NCBI GenBank assembly: GCA_004431415.1
Contig: QPMI01000666.1
Span: forward strand, 7,501-71,500
Source: Cyanophora paradoxa
Taxonomy: Eukaryota > Glaucocystophyceae > Cyanophorales > Cyanophoraceae
DNA length: 64,000 nt
Direction: 5' to 3'
This document shows positions 54,823 through 64,000 of this stretch, piece by piece (position 1 is the stretch's first letter; each line of letters begins with the position of its first letter). A program made the translations under genes and the position numbers. The notes below the pieces were generated by a model. The model did no database searches and had not been told where the DNA came from. It saw only the letters and a list, made by a program, of their open reading frames with translations.

Positions 54823-56245
54823 CTACACTCTTGCGGGCATGTCGAGGGACTTGCGGGCGACCGACCGCTCCTTGGCGTTGGTGCCAGCAGTGGCCGCCGG
54901 GCGTCGGGATCCGCCAGCTGTCATTGAAAGGGTTCGAGGTGTAGACACCGCGGTGGCACTCGGGACGGGGCTCTCCCCATTGCCGTCCCCGGCGCGGTCG
55001 GCGGGGGCCGGCGGTGCATCGCATTCGAGGACTACCTTCGACGGGTCCACTATGACCTCGGGGCCCTCGCCGCCTTCCCCGCCGCCATCCGCGGGAGGTG
55101 GGTGGCGCCCTTCCGCTGCTGCTGCTGCTGCCGCCGCAGATGCTGCCGCCGCAGATGCTGCCGCCGCCGCAGATGCTGCTGCCGCCGCCCCCGCAGTGGC
55201 TTCTGATGTGGGCTGCGCCCCTGAAGGAGACGCCCCGGGGGGGGCGGGGCTTGCGGATTGCAGGGGGTCGGCGTCGGACGAGGGCATGGATGAGGGGGCG
55301 GAGGAGGGCCCGGCAATCTGGGCGGGGGTGGCCGAGCGGGAGGCGCCGTCCGAGGTGGAGGCGGTGGCGGCGGCCTTGACGGCTTCGCCGCGCGTGATCT
55401 CGATCGAAGTCCGCTCTACACTCCGCGCCCCACTTTTGTTGCCCCCACTGCGCGACCCACGTCAGATCGCCCCGCGCCGCCTGGAGCGGGACTCACTTTT
55501 TGTACGACGCCGTCTCAGGGTCTGCGGGGAAAGGCGTGAGGGGCAGAAAGATTCTCGAGGGTGCGCGCGAGGGCGCACTGATGGCGGGCAGCTCCTGCAT
55601 GGGGACCAGCTTGTGGAACTTGTCCACGCTCTCCGAGAGCTGCTTGTCGTAGTCCGACGCTTTCTTCATGAAGAGTGGCGAGAACGTCCTCAGCCAGAAC
55701 GACCCACGCTGCAACGACTGGTTCACGTCCGCCACCCCTTGGCACATCTCTGCAATTGGCAGTCAGCAGCCGCCGCGCGAACGATCAACCCACGCGCGCC
55801 TGTAACCACGCGCTTCACGTCCAACGACACCCTGCGCCCCATGCCATGAGACTACGCGGCACGGGCTAGCAGGAAGGGCCACCATTCCGCCTTGGTCATG
55901 AGGAGCAGTATTCGTCGGACCTGTCGCGGTCGTGAGCTTGACGTATGCGCCAGCGGAAACTGTCTGCACACCTTTTCAAGAGTTGCTAGCATAGGCAGCT
56001 CCAGTTTTCCCTTCCGAATGCGGCTGATTTCGTGCACGATCTGCGGCGACAGCGTTTCGACCCTCGACGACGGGAGGCCGGATCGATCGGGGTCGCCAGG
56101 AGCCGCGCACGGAGTACAGGTTGTCAAACGCATCTCCAACACGGCCTATGAAAGCCGAATCTGTGCCGAGAAGAGCCCGTGAGCACAAATGCGAAGCCGC
56201 AGGCCGTGGCGCGCTGAGGCTTGAAAAGTGACGTCGGCGGCGCAC
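54823..56245 (-). CDS. unrecognised alpha-helical protein with Ala-rich tail
   Basis: Reads MRRRRHFSSLSAPRPAASHL, then GTDSAFIGRVGDAFDNLYS joined by GT-AG to IVHEISRIRKGKLELPMLAT with LEK. One or more exons near 55860-55980 are unclear. A strong exon (55747-55493) reads EMCQGVADVNQSLQRGSFWL, RTFSPLFMKKASDYDKQLSE and SVDKFHKLVPMQELPAI. The last exon has about 30 consecutive Ala with Ser (55110-55195, a GCN repeat) and ends RSVARKSLDMPARV, stop at 54823. The amphipathic helices recall BAR- or syntaxin-like helical domains, but no signature confirms this. The polyalanine tract varies in unit (GCAGATGCTGCC on the plus strand) and may be unstable in length. Confidence 0.6.
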
Positions 56246-56521
56246 CCATCGATATGCAAGGCTGCCGCCTCCGCCGGATCGCCGAAAAGCTCGCGGGCCG
56301 ATCGGTCCAGCACAGTTCAGAGCACTAGTGCACCTTCGGGCCGAGCGCTCCGACTAGCGCATTCAACGAACTAATGCGAGATTGCTGAGAATGCCTCGAG
56401 GTGCTGCCGGTACTGGGTGCTGCAGGATGCTGCTTGGGCGCAGAGCGTGGGGGTACAGCGGCATCGAACTACACTCAGCGCAGCGAACTCCACTCGAACT
56501 CTGAATTTCTTGAGCTCGCCA
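56246..56521. promoter_or_regulatory. putative bidirectional promoter
   Basis: About 276 bp between the starts of two divergent genes. No clear box. Confidence 0.3.
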
Positions 56522-59500
56522 ATGACGCACGCGAACGGAACCGGCACCAGCGGCGGCGCGCTACTGAAGAAACGCAAGGTCGATCTTAAAGACCTCCAGC
56601 GGAAAGACAGTAGCTCGTCGTTGGAGAACTTCAAGATCGCCCACGGGGTGAGCCCTGAGCCCCCCAGTTCTGTGCCGGGCCGGGCGCCGAAAGGGCGCCC
56701 CGTGGGGCGGTCCCGCGCGCGGCCGTCCTCGGCCGCGCGTACGGTCGCTGGTCGCTTGGCCTTCACGCGCTTTACGTCGGCTGCGCCTCGAGGGCCCTCG
56801 CCAACCTTTCGCCGCCTCCTGCCGCGGCATCGCCGGCGACGCGCTAACGAGCACGCGCTTTACGCAGGATGTCGTGCTTGGCGCGCTCGCGCTTTGTGGA
56901 GGGGAAGAGGGGAAAGCGCAACGCGAGTTCATGCAGGCGGCAGGTGTCTAAATTTTATCTCCAACTTGAAGGTCGTTTGTCTAGCTATAACAAACTTATC
57001 TTTTTCGAAATAAGTGTGCGAGGCGCTGAAGAAGTCGGAGCTCGGGTCGATCGACCGTGCGGCGAAGATTGACCCAAGGTGCGGGCCGGGCGCTGTCCCG
57101 TGCGGGCCGGGCGCTTCCCTGCGCGTGCCGGGCGATGTTTCATTGTATGGGCTCATCGCATGTATACTGTTGTATAAGATGTTGATACGTTGACAGGGAC
57201 GTCGTCTGGGCGAGCGACGATCTGTGCTTCATCGGCTGCGGCTCTCAGACGAATTATCCCGGTGCCCCTTGAGCCTGACCGCACCGCGCCCGCGGGGAAC
57301 GAGGCAGGGCGCAGGGATACGGTACGCGCTGGGCCAGGACCTCTTCAAGTCCCGGCGCATCGCCGTAGTGCGCGACATTTTCGACCGCGACCCCGAGGTG
57401 CCTCGTCAGGGGCAAATGGTGACGTGCAGAGCGTGACCGGTCACGCGCGCGCAGCACGAGACACTTGACCGGGTGCTCCGGCTGGTGCGCCGTCTCGGTC
57501 ACTGCCCTACCTGCGCGGCTGAAGGCAGTCGGGCGGCAGGTGACGGACGACGTGACGGTGGTCCTCGCGGTGGCGTTCGAGGAGCTCACCCGCCGCCTCG
57601 TTCGGCCGCCCCCCCGGCCCCCGCCCCGCCTCAGGCCCTGTGCCCCGCCGCCCCTCATGCCCCGCCCCCAGGTCAACGAGTACATCACGTGCGTACTCTT
57701 TCAGGGGAGGGTTCGGGGGCGGTGGGGCTGGTCGAGCGAAGCGCAGGGGGGAGGATGGCTCCTACGCGCTGCACCGTCACGACATCAATCTCGTGGCGTT
57801 CCTGCACGAGAACGGGTTCCGGGTCGTCGAAGCCGCCAGCGTGGCCCGCCTGCGCTCCTTCCACCCGTCCGACGTACCTGTTCAGCAGTCCACCAATCAC
57901 GTCATGTGCCCGCCCCGCCCGCCACGCCCTCCCCGTCCCGCCTGACGCCGGTGCCGAGGCAGCATGGTGGCACCGACGGCGTTCGAGGCGGCGATCGAGC
58001 GGGCTAAGGAGCAGGGCATCCTGCGCGCGCACCCCGCCTACCGTGGCATGACCGTCCCCCAGATCCAGGCTCGCCCGCCCGCCCCGCCCCGCCCGAGCTG
58101 CGCGGCGCGTGCGATGGCTCGCGCAGTCGCGGGTGCTGCAGGAGTTCTCGAACCTTGTGACGCTGGTGCGGGAACGGGCCGGCGTGCAGGTGCACCTGTT
58201 TTCTCACGAGCGCTACCACGACACCCCCGACGCCGTCTTCCCCAACAACTGGTTCTCCACCCACGTCCGCCCCGCCCCGCCCCGCCCCGCCCCGTCCCAC
58301 CCCGGGGCGCAAGCGGGGCGGGCCGGCTGCAGACGAACCTGGAGGTCGGGGAGTGCACACTGGTGATCTACCCGCTCTCGAAGCCGGAGCGTCGCAAGGA
58401 GCGGCGACCGGAGTTCCGCAACCGCCTGAACGGCTTCCGCCGGTACACGCACGTGCTGGACCTCACGGGCCTGGAGGCGGAAGGCCTGTTCTTGGAGGGC
58501 ACCGGCTCGCTCGTTCTCGACCGCATCCACCACGTCGCGTCCGCCCCGCCCGCCCCACGCCCCACGCCCCGCGCCCCGCGCCCCGCGCCCCGGCTCACCC
58601 GCAACCCAGGTACGTCGCCTTGTCGGAGCGTGCCCAGGAGAAGGCGGCGCGGCAGTGGTGTGACGCAATGCAGTATGAGTGCGTGCCCCGTCCCTGTTCG
58701 GCGCGGGGCTGGCCGGCGGGGCGCGGACCGACGCGGCGCAGGCTGGTGACGATGCGGGCAAAGAACGTGCACGGAGAGCCCGTCCTCCACACCGACGAGA
58801 TGCTTACCGTTGGCGCGCCCCGCCGCGCGCGTCCCGCTGGGGTCCCTTTCCCCAGGCGACGCCGGCACAGGGACCTCCGTGGCCATCGTGTGCGCGGAGG
58901 CGATCGAGGAATCCGCGGAGCGCGAAGCCGTCCTCGCCCGGTGACCCCCCCCCTCCCCCCCTCCTCCCCCTCCCTTCCCCCCCCCCCCCCCCCCCCGCCC
59001 CCCCCCCCCCCCCCCCCCCCCGCGCCTCTCCTCCTTCCGCCGCCCCGCCCCGCTTTGCCCCGCCCCGCCCCGCGCTGTCGCCCCAGCGCGGCCTGCCGGG
59101 GAGGCGGACGGCACTGACTGGGCGGTCGGGGTGGGAAAGGCTTGTGCGGACGCACGACGTGGTGCAAATCACGAAGGAGCAGATGGTCCGCACGATCTCG
59201 AGCTCGCCTCCGCCTATATGTGTGAAGGGCCCTCTTAAGCCCTCGGCCCTTGCTTGCAGGCAAGCTTTTGCGGTGCCGCCATCGAGCTCGAGGACTGGCG
59301 CGGCCGTCCCGCCCTTTTCCTTTCCTCCGCCGCCCACGGTGCGCGTTGCACCCGTACCCTGCACCCTGGGCAGCGCCGCAGCCCGGTGCTGCGCGCTGCT
59401 CATGCCGTCCCTCCCGTAGCGGCACTGACGAGCGAGCAACGCGAGAAGCTTGAGCAGCACGCGACAGGGGGGCTGCTCCACACGCCCTTGGACACGCTTG

Positions 59501-59550
59501 AGGTTATTGGTGGTGGTTCTGCCCGCGCCCTGATAGCCGAGCTCTTCTAG
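56522..59550 (+). CDS. amidinotransferase-fold fusion: N-terminal guanidino-enzyme-like part plus CtlX/DDAH-like domain
   Basis: Starts MTHANGTGTSGGALLKKRKV. The N-terminal half has QDVVLGALALCGGEEGKAQR, KSELGSIDRAAKIDPR + DVVWASDDLCFIGCGSRTN, RYALGQDLFKSRRIAVVRDI, LDRVLRLV, VTDDVTVVLAVAFEELTRRL and DGSYALHRHDINLVAFLHEN + GFRVVEA. This resembles the repeat modules of arginine deiminase/DDAH enzymes, but only loosely. The same exon runs into QSTNHV, and a GT-AG intron gives IMVAPTAFEAAIERAKEQGI. Then comes a clear CtlX/eukaryotic-DDAH domain: VQVHLFSHERYHDTPDAVFP + NNWFSTH, ECTLVIYPLSKPERRKERRP, FLEGTGSLVLDR, YVALSERAQEKAARQW, GEPVLHTDEMLTVG, SVAIVCAEAIEESAEREAVL, VVQITKEQMVRT, AFAGAAIELEDWRGRPALFL, and TLEVIGGGSARALIAELF before TAG 59550. 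Relatives read GGGSxRCM at the end; here Cys is Ala. Possibly a pseudoenzyme. Many short introns with poly-C tracts. Confidence 0.75.
58977..59021 (+). repeat. poly-C tract in intron
   Basis: Two C runs (20 and 24 bases) split by one G (58997), inside an intron of the amidinotransferase gene and upstream of its acceptor. Similar tracts lie in introns of four other genes, always C on the coding strand. Confidence 0.9.
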
Positions 59551-61085
59551 CTAATAGATACGATCTATAGCTAGCCTCACGCGTACTGCATACGCATGCG
59601 TATGTGCCTATAGCTAAAGAATTTTCAAGTTTCGGAACCAATTTCCATTTCGAATTCGACATGTATGTGCTTTCGAACTTAAATTCATTTATGCAATGAA
59701 TATCGATGAAATTCGATCGGGAAGGGCCGGGGTATACTAGTACCGAGAACCGGTCTCCGTGATACCCTCGGGTGGCGCTGTTTGGAGGCAATTGCAAGGT
59801 ATAAGGGGACAGGGGTAGCAGCATATGCATTGGCCCGGAGTCGACGTCGACGTCAGGTGGAGCGCCGAACTTTCCCCGACTCGGGAGTACTAGTCAGGTA
59901 TATGCATGGGAAGCAGTAATAGTGGTGTGAGATCAAGATATCGATGAAATTCGATCGGGAAGGGGGTATACTAGCAGACCCGGTGACCGCGCCCGGGCCT
60001 GGCAAGTGCGGCAAGTGCGGGCCGCGCGCGGAGGTGCAAGGGGGGGTACTTGACTCATTGCAACTGCAGGGTATCCGGCCGCGGGCGAGGCGGGCGGGAT
60101 GTCGAGGTGGGCACTGCGGCAGGTGGGGTCGGGAGGTGGGCGGAGGCATGCGCACCAGGCTAGGGGGCACGGGAGCTAGGAGCGGCAGGTGGCGCCGGGC
60201 TCTCCGCATAGCCTGCACAGGGCCGAGGCGTCAGCTCGCCCCAGACATCGGCGGCACGGGGGTGGGGCCCAGCGCTAGCGGCGGCGGCAGGGTGAGCTCG
60301 AGGCCTATATGTATAGCTAGCTAGGTGCGCAGCATTAGCGGCGGGGCGAACCTGGCCCGGCCTGGAGTCGACGAAGCGAGGCAGCGGGCGGCGCGGCGGG
60401 TGGGGAAGCGGACAGAACGGCAGGTGGTGCCGGGCACTGCGCATAGCCTGCGCAGGGCCGATGCGTCAGCGCGCCCTGGAGAGCGGCGGCGCGGTTGCGG
60501 GGCCCAGCGGCGGTGGGCAGGGTGAGGCCTCTAGCTAGGTGCGCAGCATTAGCGGCGGGGCGAACCTGGAGTCGACGAAGCTGAGGCAGCGGGCGGCGCG
60601 GCGGCGCGGGTAGGGAAGCGGGCGCCGGCAGAGCGGCAGGTGGCGCCGGGCACTGCGCCGCGGCGCATGTATAGCCTGCGCAGGGCCCAGCCCGGCGCGG
60701 CGTACTAGGAGCAGCTGCGATTACTGCGACGCCGCCACCATCTGCTACAGAGTGCTGGCCCCGGGTCAAGATAAGCGTACTTGTGCGTGGCGCCCCGCGG
60801 CCGGCGCTGCGAGGCGTGCGCATGCACGAGGCACATGCAAAGAATCGCATCTGAAGAAAATTGCTAACACAGAAAGTACGCCGCACCAATATTAATTCAC
60901 GTACCAGGGGAGGAGGGGGTACCCCCTTTGCAAGTAGTACTAAGCAGCTTTCACCTGCAGTGCAGCGCTGCGCTGGCTCTAGGCCTTGGCTTTCGGTCAG
61001 AGATCTAGATCTAGAGCGCTAGCTGGTGCCGATCGAGGACGAGGACGGCCGACGCGCCGTGCCACGGTGTGCAAGTGCGACTAGC
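59551..61085. other. intergenic with tandem and direct repeats
   Basis: 59700-59740 and 59939-59975 share ATCGATGAAATTCGATCGGG plus AAGGG and GGTATACTAG. 60170-60700 has about two and a half tandem copies (period about 213 bp) of a unit with GTGCGCAGCATTAGCGGCGG, CGGCAGGTGG(C/T)GCCGGGC and GCATAGCCTGC(G/A)CAGGGCC. No gene seen; promoter of ELL is at the right end. Confidence 0.65.
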
Positions 61086-63539
61086 ATGGACCTTCTCTCG
61101 CTCCGGAGAGGGGAGGCGATCCCGGTGCAAACAGCTGCCTTTGCATGCATAGGCCGCACGCACGCGAAGCCCCACGCAGGTTCTCCCCGTGGAGACAAAC
61201 GCGGCGCCCTTTGCGCTCGCTGTGCGGCTGCCGTCGGAGCTGCTGAAGGCACTCGCGAACGCGGGTCTCGACAACCGCGTTTCCATAGAATTTGCAGAGA
61301 CGGCGGATGAGGCGGGGGTGCGCTGCTCGCCGCCGCGCTCGTGCGGGCTCGCCTGAGCCGTCGCAGATTCTGCGCTGCGGCGACGACGAGTACAAGTTCC
61401 GACTGCTGAGGGAGAACACGGTGGACTGTTTCGTTGCCGAAGGGCGGTCCCTCGTCGCCGTGCGCATTGCACCAGCGCGCTCACGCCCTGTCAGCGCCTC
61501 ACGCGACGCAGGTCGGCCCGGTCACGAGCAAAGCTAATATCCAACAGCAGCTGAGTCAGAAGAAGCGCCTGGAGCTGCAGGGCCGCGTCGCGGAGGAGAA
61601 AGAGAAAGACGGCAGGCGGTGCGCCGCGCGGGCCGGGGCTGCGGGCTGCGAGCATATGCGCGCGCGCGCAGAGCGCAGCTGCTGGATGGACCGCCCACGA
61701 GCAAGCCTCCGAAGCCCAAAGGTGCGTCGCGCAGTCGCTCGAATCCGGGAGCGCGGGATGAGCCTGCGGCAGCGACGGGGGCGCCCGCACAACCGCGGAA
61801 GGTGAGTCTCTGGAGCGCTTGGACCCCCCTCGTCCCATGAACGACATTGCAGCTTTCGGCTGCCGCGGCATCGGGACCAACTGGGCGGAAGCCGTCGAAC
61901 TCTGGCGGCCTCGTCCTCGCCCCCGCGGCGGCGCGCGTGAGCCCAACGCCGCCGCTCGACGCCCCCGCCTCGACCAGCTCCGGTGCGGCCTGCCGCCGAG
62001 GCCGCTTCCGCCATGGTCCGAATGGCGCTGTGGCGCAGGGCTGCCGCCGCCGTCGCCGTCGGCGTACACGCAGATGCTGATGAATGTGGCGGGCGTGACG
62101 GAGCCGACGGCGCGGGGCCCCGCCTCGTGGGGGAACCGGGTGTCTGACGGGCGTGCAGGTGCTGAAGGGTCCGGGGGCGACGAAAGTGCCGGCTCTTGCG
62201 AACGGAAAGCACGACATCGAGCGGCACGTCGTCCACCTCCTCGCCCTCGGCGCCCTCACCGTGCCCGCCCCCCGCCAACCCTCCCACCCATCCCCCCCCC
62301 CCCCTTCTCCCCCCCCCTCTTCCCCCCTGCCCGCCTCTAACGCCGCGCAGTCGGCGGTGCTGAACAAGATCATGCACAAGCTCACCGGCGCGTCGGACAG
62401 CGTGACGACTTTCACCGTGCTGAAGAGCGTTGCCGACTGCTTCGCCCCAGGCCGCTACCGCCTCAAAGCCGACATCGCCGCCACCGCCGTCCGTTGCGAC
62501 TGGCCTGACTACACGCGCGCCGCCCGCCCCGCCTACCGCATTGCCCCTCACGCCCCGCAGAGCCGCCGACCGCGAGCGCGCGCGCGCGGTCGTGCGCGAG
62601 GCGCGCCTGGCGACGGGGCGCGACCCCGACGCCGAGGTCGCGCCCCCGGCGCAAACCGCCCCGGAGCCGGCTGGCCCCTCCAAGCGCGCCGCCGCCTCCA
62701 AGCGCAAGAAGGAGGCCCCCTCTGCGCCGGCCGCCGCGCCCGCCGGCCGCAAGGCCGCCGACGGTGCCGCGGGGGAGCAGCCGGACGCGGCCTCCCCGGG
62801 GCCGGAGACCGCGGGGCCGGCCCTCGAGGAAGAGTCTACGCGCGCAGCGGCCGCGCCGGTGGAGGCAGTGCGCAAGGCGAAGCGGGAGAGGCGGAGGAGC
62901 GGGGAGGATGCAGCGGGGGAGGATGCGCCGGCGGGGGAGGAGGCGGCGCGGGCGAAGAAGAAGCGGAGAAAGGGCGTCGAGGTGGCTGCTACGCCTGGGG
63001 TCCCCGAGGAGGTCCCCGTGCAGGGGGCGCCCGAGGAGGACGAGGAAATGTGGTCCCTGCCGGCGGGCTACACGCCCCTCGGAGAGGAGGAGCCCGAAGA
63101 GGGGGACGACGCCGGGCCCGAGGGGTACCTGCGGCGGCGGGCCACGTTCGAGGTGCGCCCCGCGCGCCGCCGACGGGGCGCGCGTGACGGGGCGGCAGCG
63201 CCTGTATGCACACTACGAGCGGATCGACGAGCGCCTGACCGCCTGCGCCGGCGTGTTCCAGCGCCTCTTCGCCGAGTACTCCGCCGTCCGCCCGCTCCGC
63301 TCCGCTTCTCCGCGCTTCGCCCCGCCTCGCGCACTGATTTCAAGCAGGCCGAGGAGGGAAGCGCGGGACGGGAAGAGGCGTCGGCGCGGATCGCGCGGCT
63401 GGCGGCGCGGCGGAAGGGGAGCGTGCGGGCGCTGCACGCCCAGTACCTGCTTCTCCACCGCCGCCTCGCCCGCCTCAAGGCCCTTCTCGCGCCCTCGCCC
63501 TCCCCGACCCTGCCCCGGCGCGTCCCGCAGCACAGCTAG
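61086..63539 (+). CDS. ELL: RNA polymerase II elongation factor ELL
   Basis: ELL suppresses pausing of RNA polymerase II and belongs to super/little elongation complexes. Exon 1 MDLLSLRRGEAIP joins by GT-AG to VLPVETNAAPFALAVRLPSE, then ALANAGLDNRVSIEFAETAD, DDEYKFRLLRENTVDCFVAE, and VGPVTSKANIQQQLSQKKRL. A Pro/Ser/Ala linker follows. The winged-helix-like ELL region reads GKHDIERHVVHLLALGALTV, LNKIMHKLTGASDSVTTFTV, LKSVADCFAPGRYRLKADIA and CDWPDYT + ADRERARAVV. A charged linker leads to the C-terminal occludin-like domain: RQRLYAHYERIDERLTACAG with VFQRLFAEY, then SARIARLAARRKGSVRALHA and QYLLLHRRLARLKALL. Stop at 63537-63539. The domain order is that of animal ELL. About ten exons with C-rich introns (62290-62330). 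Confidence 0.88.
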
Positions 63540-63781
63540 CCCCTGGCCCCATCTCCGCCTCACCCCGCAGCCCTTCTATAGAGAGATCTACATGTCCCTA
63601 TAATATCGCCACCTACCGTGACCTACGTTTGTGTGTTGCAGGCACGGATGATAGGAACCATTGCGAATCATCGGATTGCTGTCCAGAGAAACGGCGGAAA
63701 ATAGAGGCGGGGGGAGGGGGAAGGGGGAAGGGGGGTGGGGGGAGGGGGATAGGGTGCGTGGCCCGGTGCGTGCGAGGGCGG
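63540..63781. other. short intergenic between convergent genes, G-rich
   Basis: 63705-63765 is a GGGGGA/GGGGTG-rich tract on the plus strand with G-quadruplex potential. It separates the 3' ends of ELL and the next gene. Confidence 0.6.
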
Positions 63782-64000
63782 CTAGAGCTCCTTGTCCCGG
63801 AAGTCGGTGAAGTGGTCGAGCATGTCGAAGGACTCGGCGATCTGGTTCTCGGTGAGGGTCGTCAGCGGCTGCCGCTTGATCTCGTCGCCCCGCTTGCGCA
63901 GCAGCAGCAGCATCTTGAGGGACTGCGGGGAGCGGTACGGGTCGAGGAGGCCCTCGATGCGGGAGAACCAGGAGACGAGGGCGCGGAAATTGGAGTCGGA
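63782..64000 (-). CDS. C-terminal part of an unidentified protein, cut by window edge
   Basis: The minus strand is open from the right edge to TAG at 63782-63784 (about 72 residues). It reads SDSNFRALVSWFSRIEGLLD, PYRSPQSLKMLLLLRKRGDE, IKRQPLTTLTENQIAESFDM and LDHFTDFRDKEL. This is balanced in composition, unlike the chance frames nearby, and reads as an ordinary helical C-terminus. I do not recognise the family. The gene continues to the right of the window. Confidence 0.7.
   Translation of the reverse strand, partial: SDSNFRALVSWFSRIEGLLDPYRSPQSLKMLLLLRKRGDEIKRQPLTTLTENQIAESFDMLDHFTDFRDKEL

Overview
This window is nuclear DNA from a GC-rich single-celled eukaryote, most likely an alga. Genes are split by many very short introns (about 38 to 130 nt) with GT-AG and some GC-AG ends. 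All recognisable genes are eukaryotic: spliceosome, RNA polymerase II, La, ER quality-control and kinase proteins. An isoamylase-type debranching enzyme shows that the cell handles a branched alpha-glucan (starch or glycogen). The sequence alone does not settle the lineage. Exon joins below were made by eye from splice sites and family conservation, so gene ends are approximate.

Layout. 1-17.6 kb is gene-dense: a possible secreted protein (-), a lysine/alanine-rich coiled-coil protein (-), a short repetitive protein of axonemal style (+), a secreted GT8 glycosyltransferase (+) converging on isoamylase (-), a two-MRH-domain ER lectin (+), an unknown protein (-) and the splicing factor CCDC12/Cwf18 (+). 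18.0-24.5 kb holds anthranilate phosphoribosyltransferase (+) between two copies of a segment carrying broken ubiquitin-protease fragments (-). 24.9-32.8 kb has a monoacylglycerol-lipase-like hydrolase (-), RPB6 (-) and a coiled-coil/PH protein (+).

33-43.3 kb is repeat territory: an AT palindrome, a tRNA-derived SINE, a roughly 7-kb non-LTR retrotransposon (LINE) with a frameshifted ORF2 and poly(A) tail, and a 40-bp GC minisatellite. 45.7-64 kb is gene-dense again: a NEK-like kinase, La protein, a Siw14/OCA phosphatase-like protein (-), a myristoylated PH-CaMK kinase, an unknown protein (-), an unusual amidinotransferase fusion, elongation factor ELL, and the 3' end of an unidentified gene (-).

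There is no operon logic. Neighbouring genes often start head to head about 200 bp apart, suggesting shared promoters. The best leads are the amidinotransferase fusion whose last motif lacks the expected cysteine, the duplicated segment around the tryptophan gene with its 63-bp border motif, the SINE/LINE pair, and the poly-C intron tracts.
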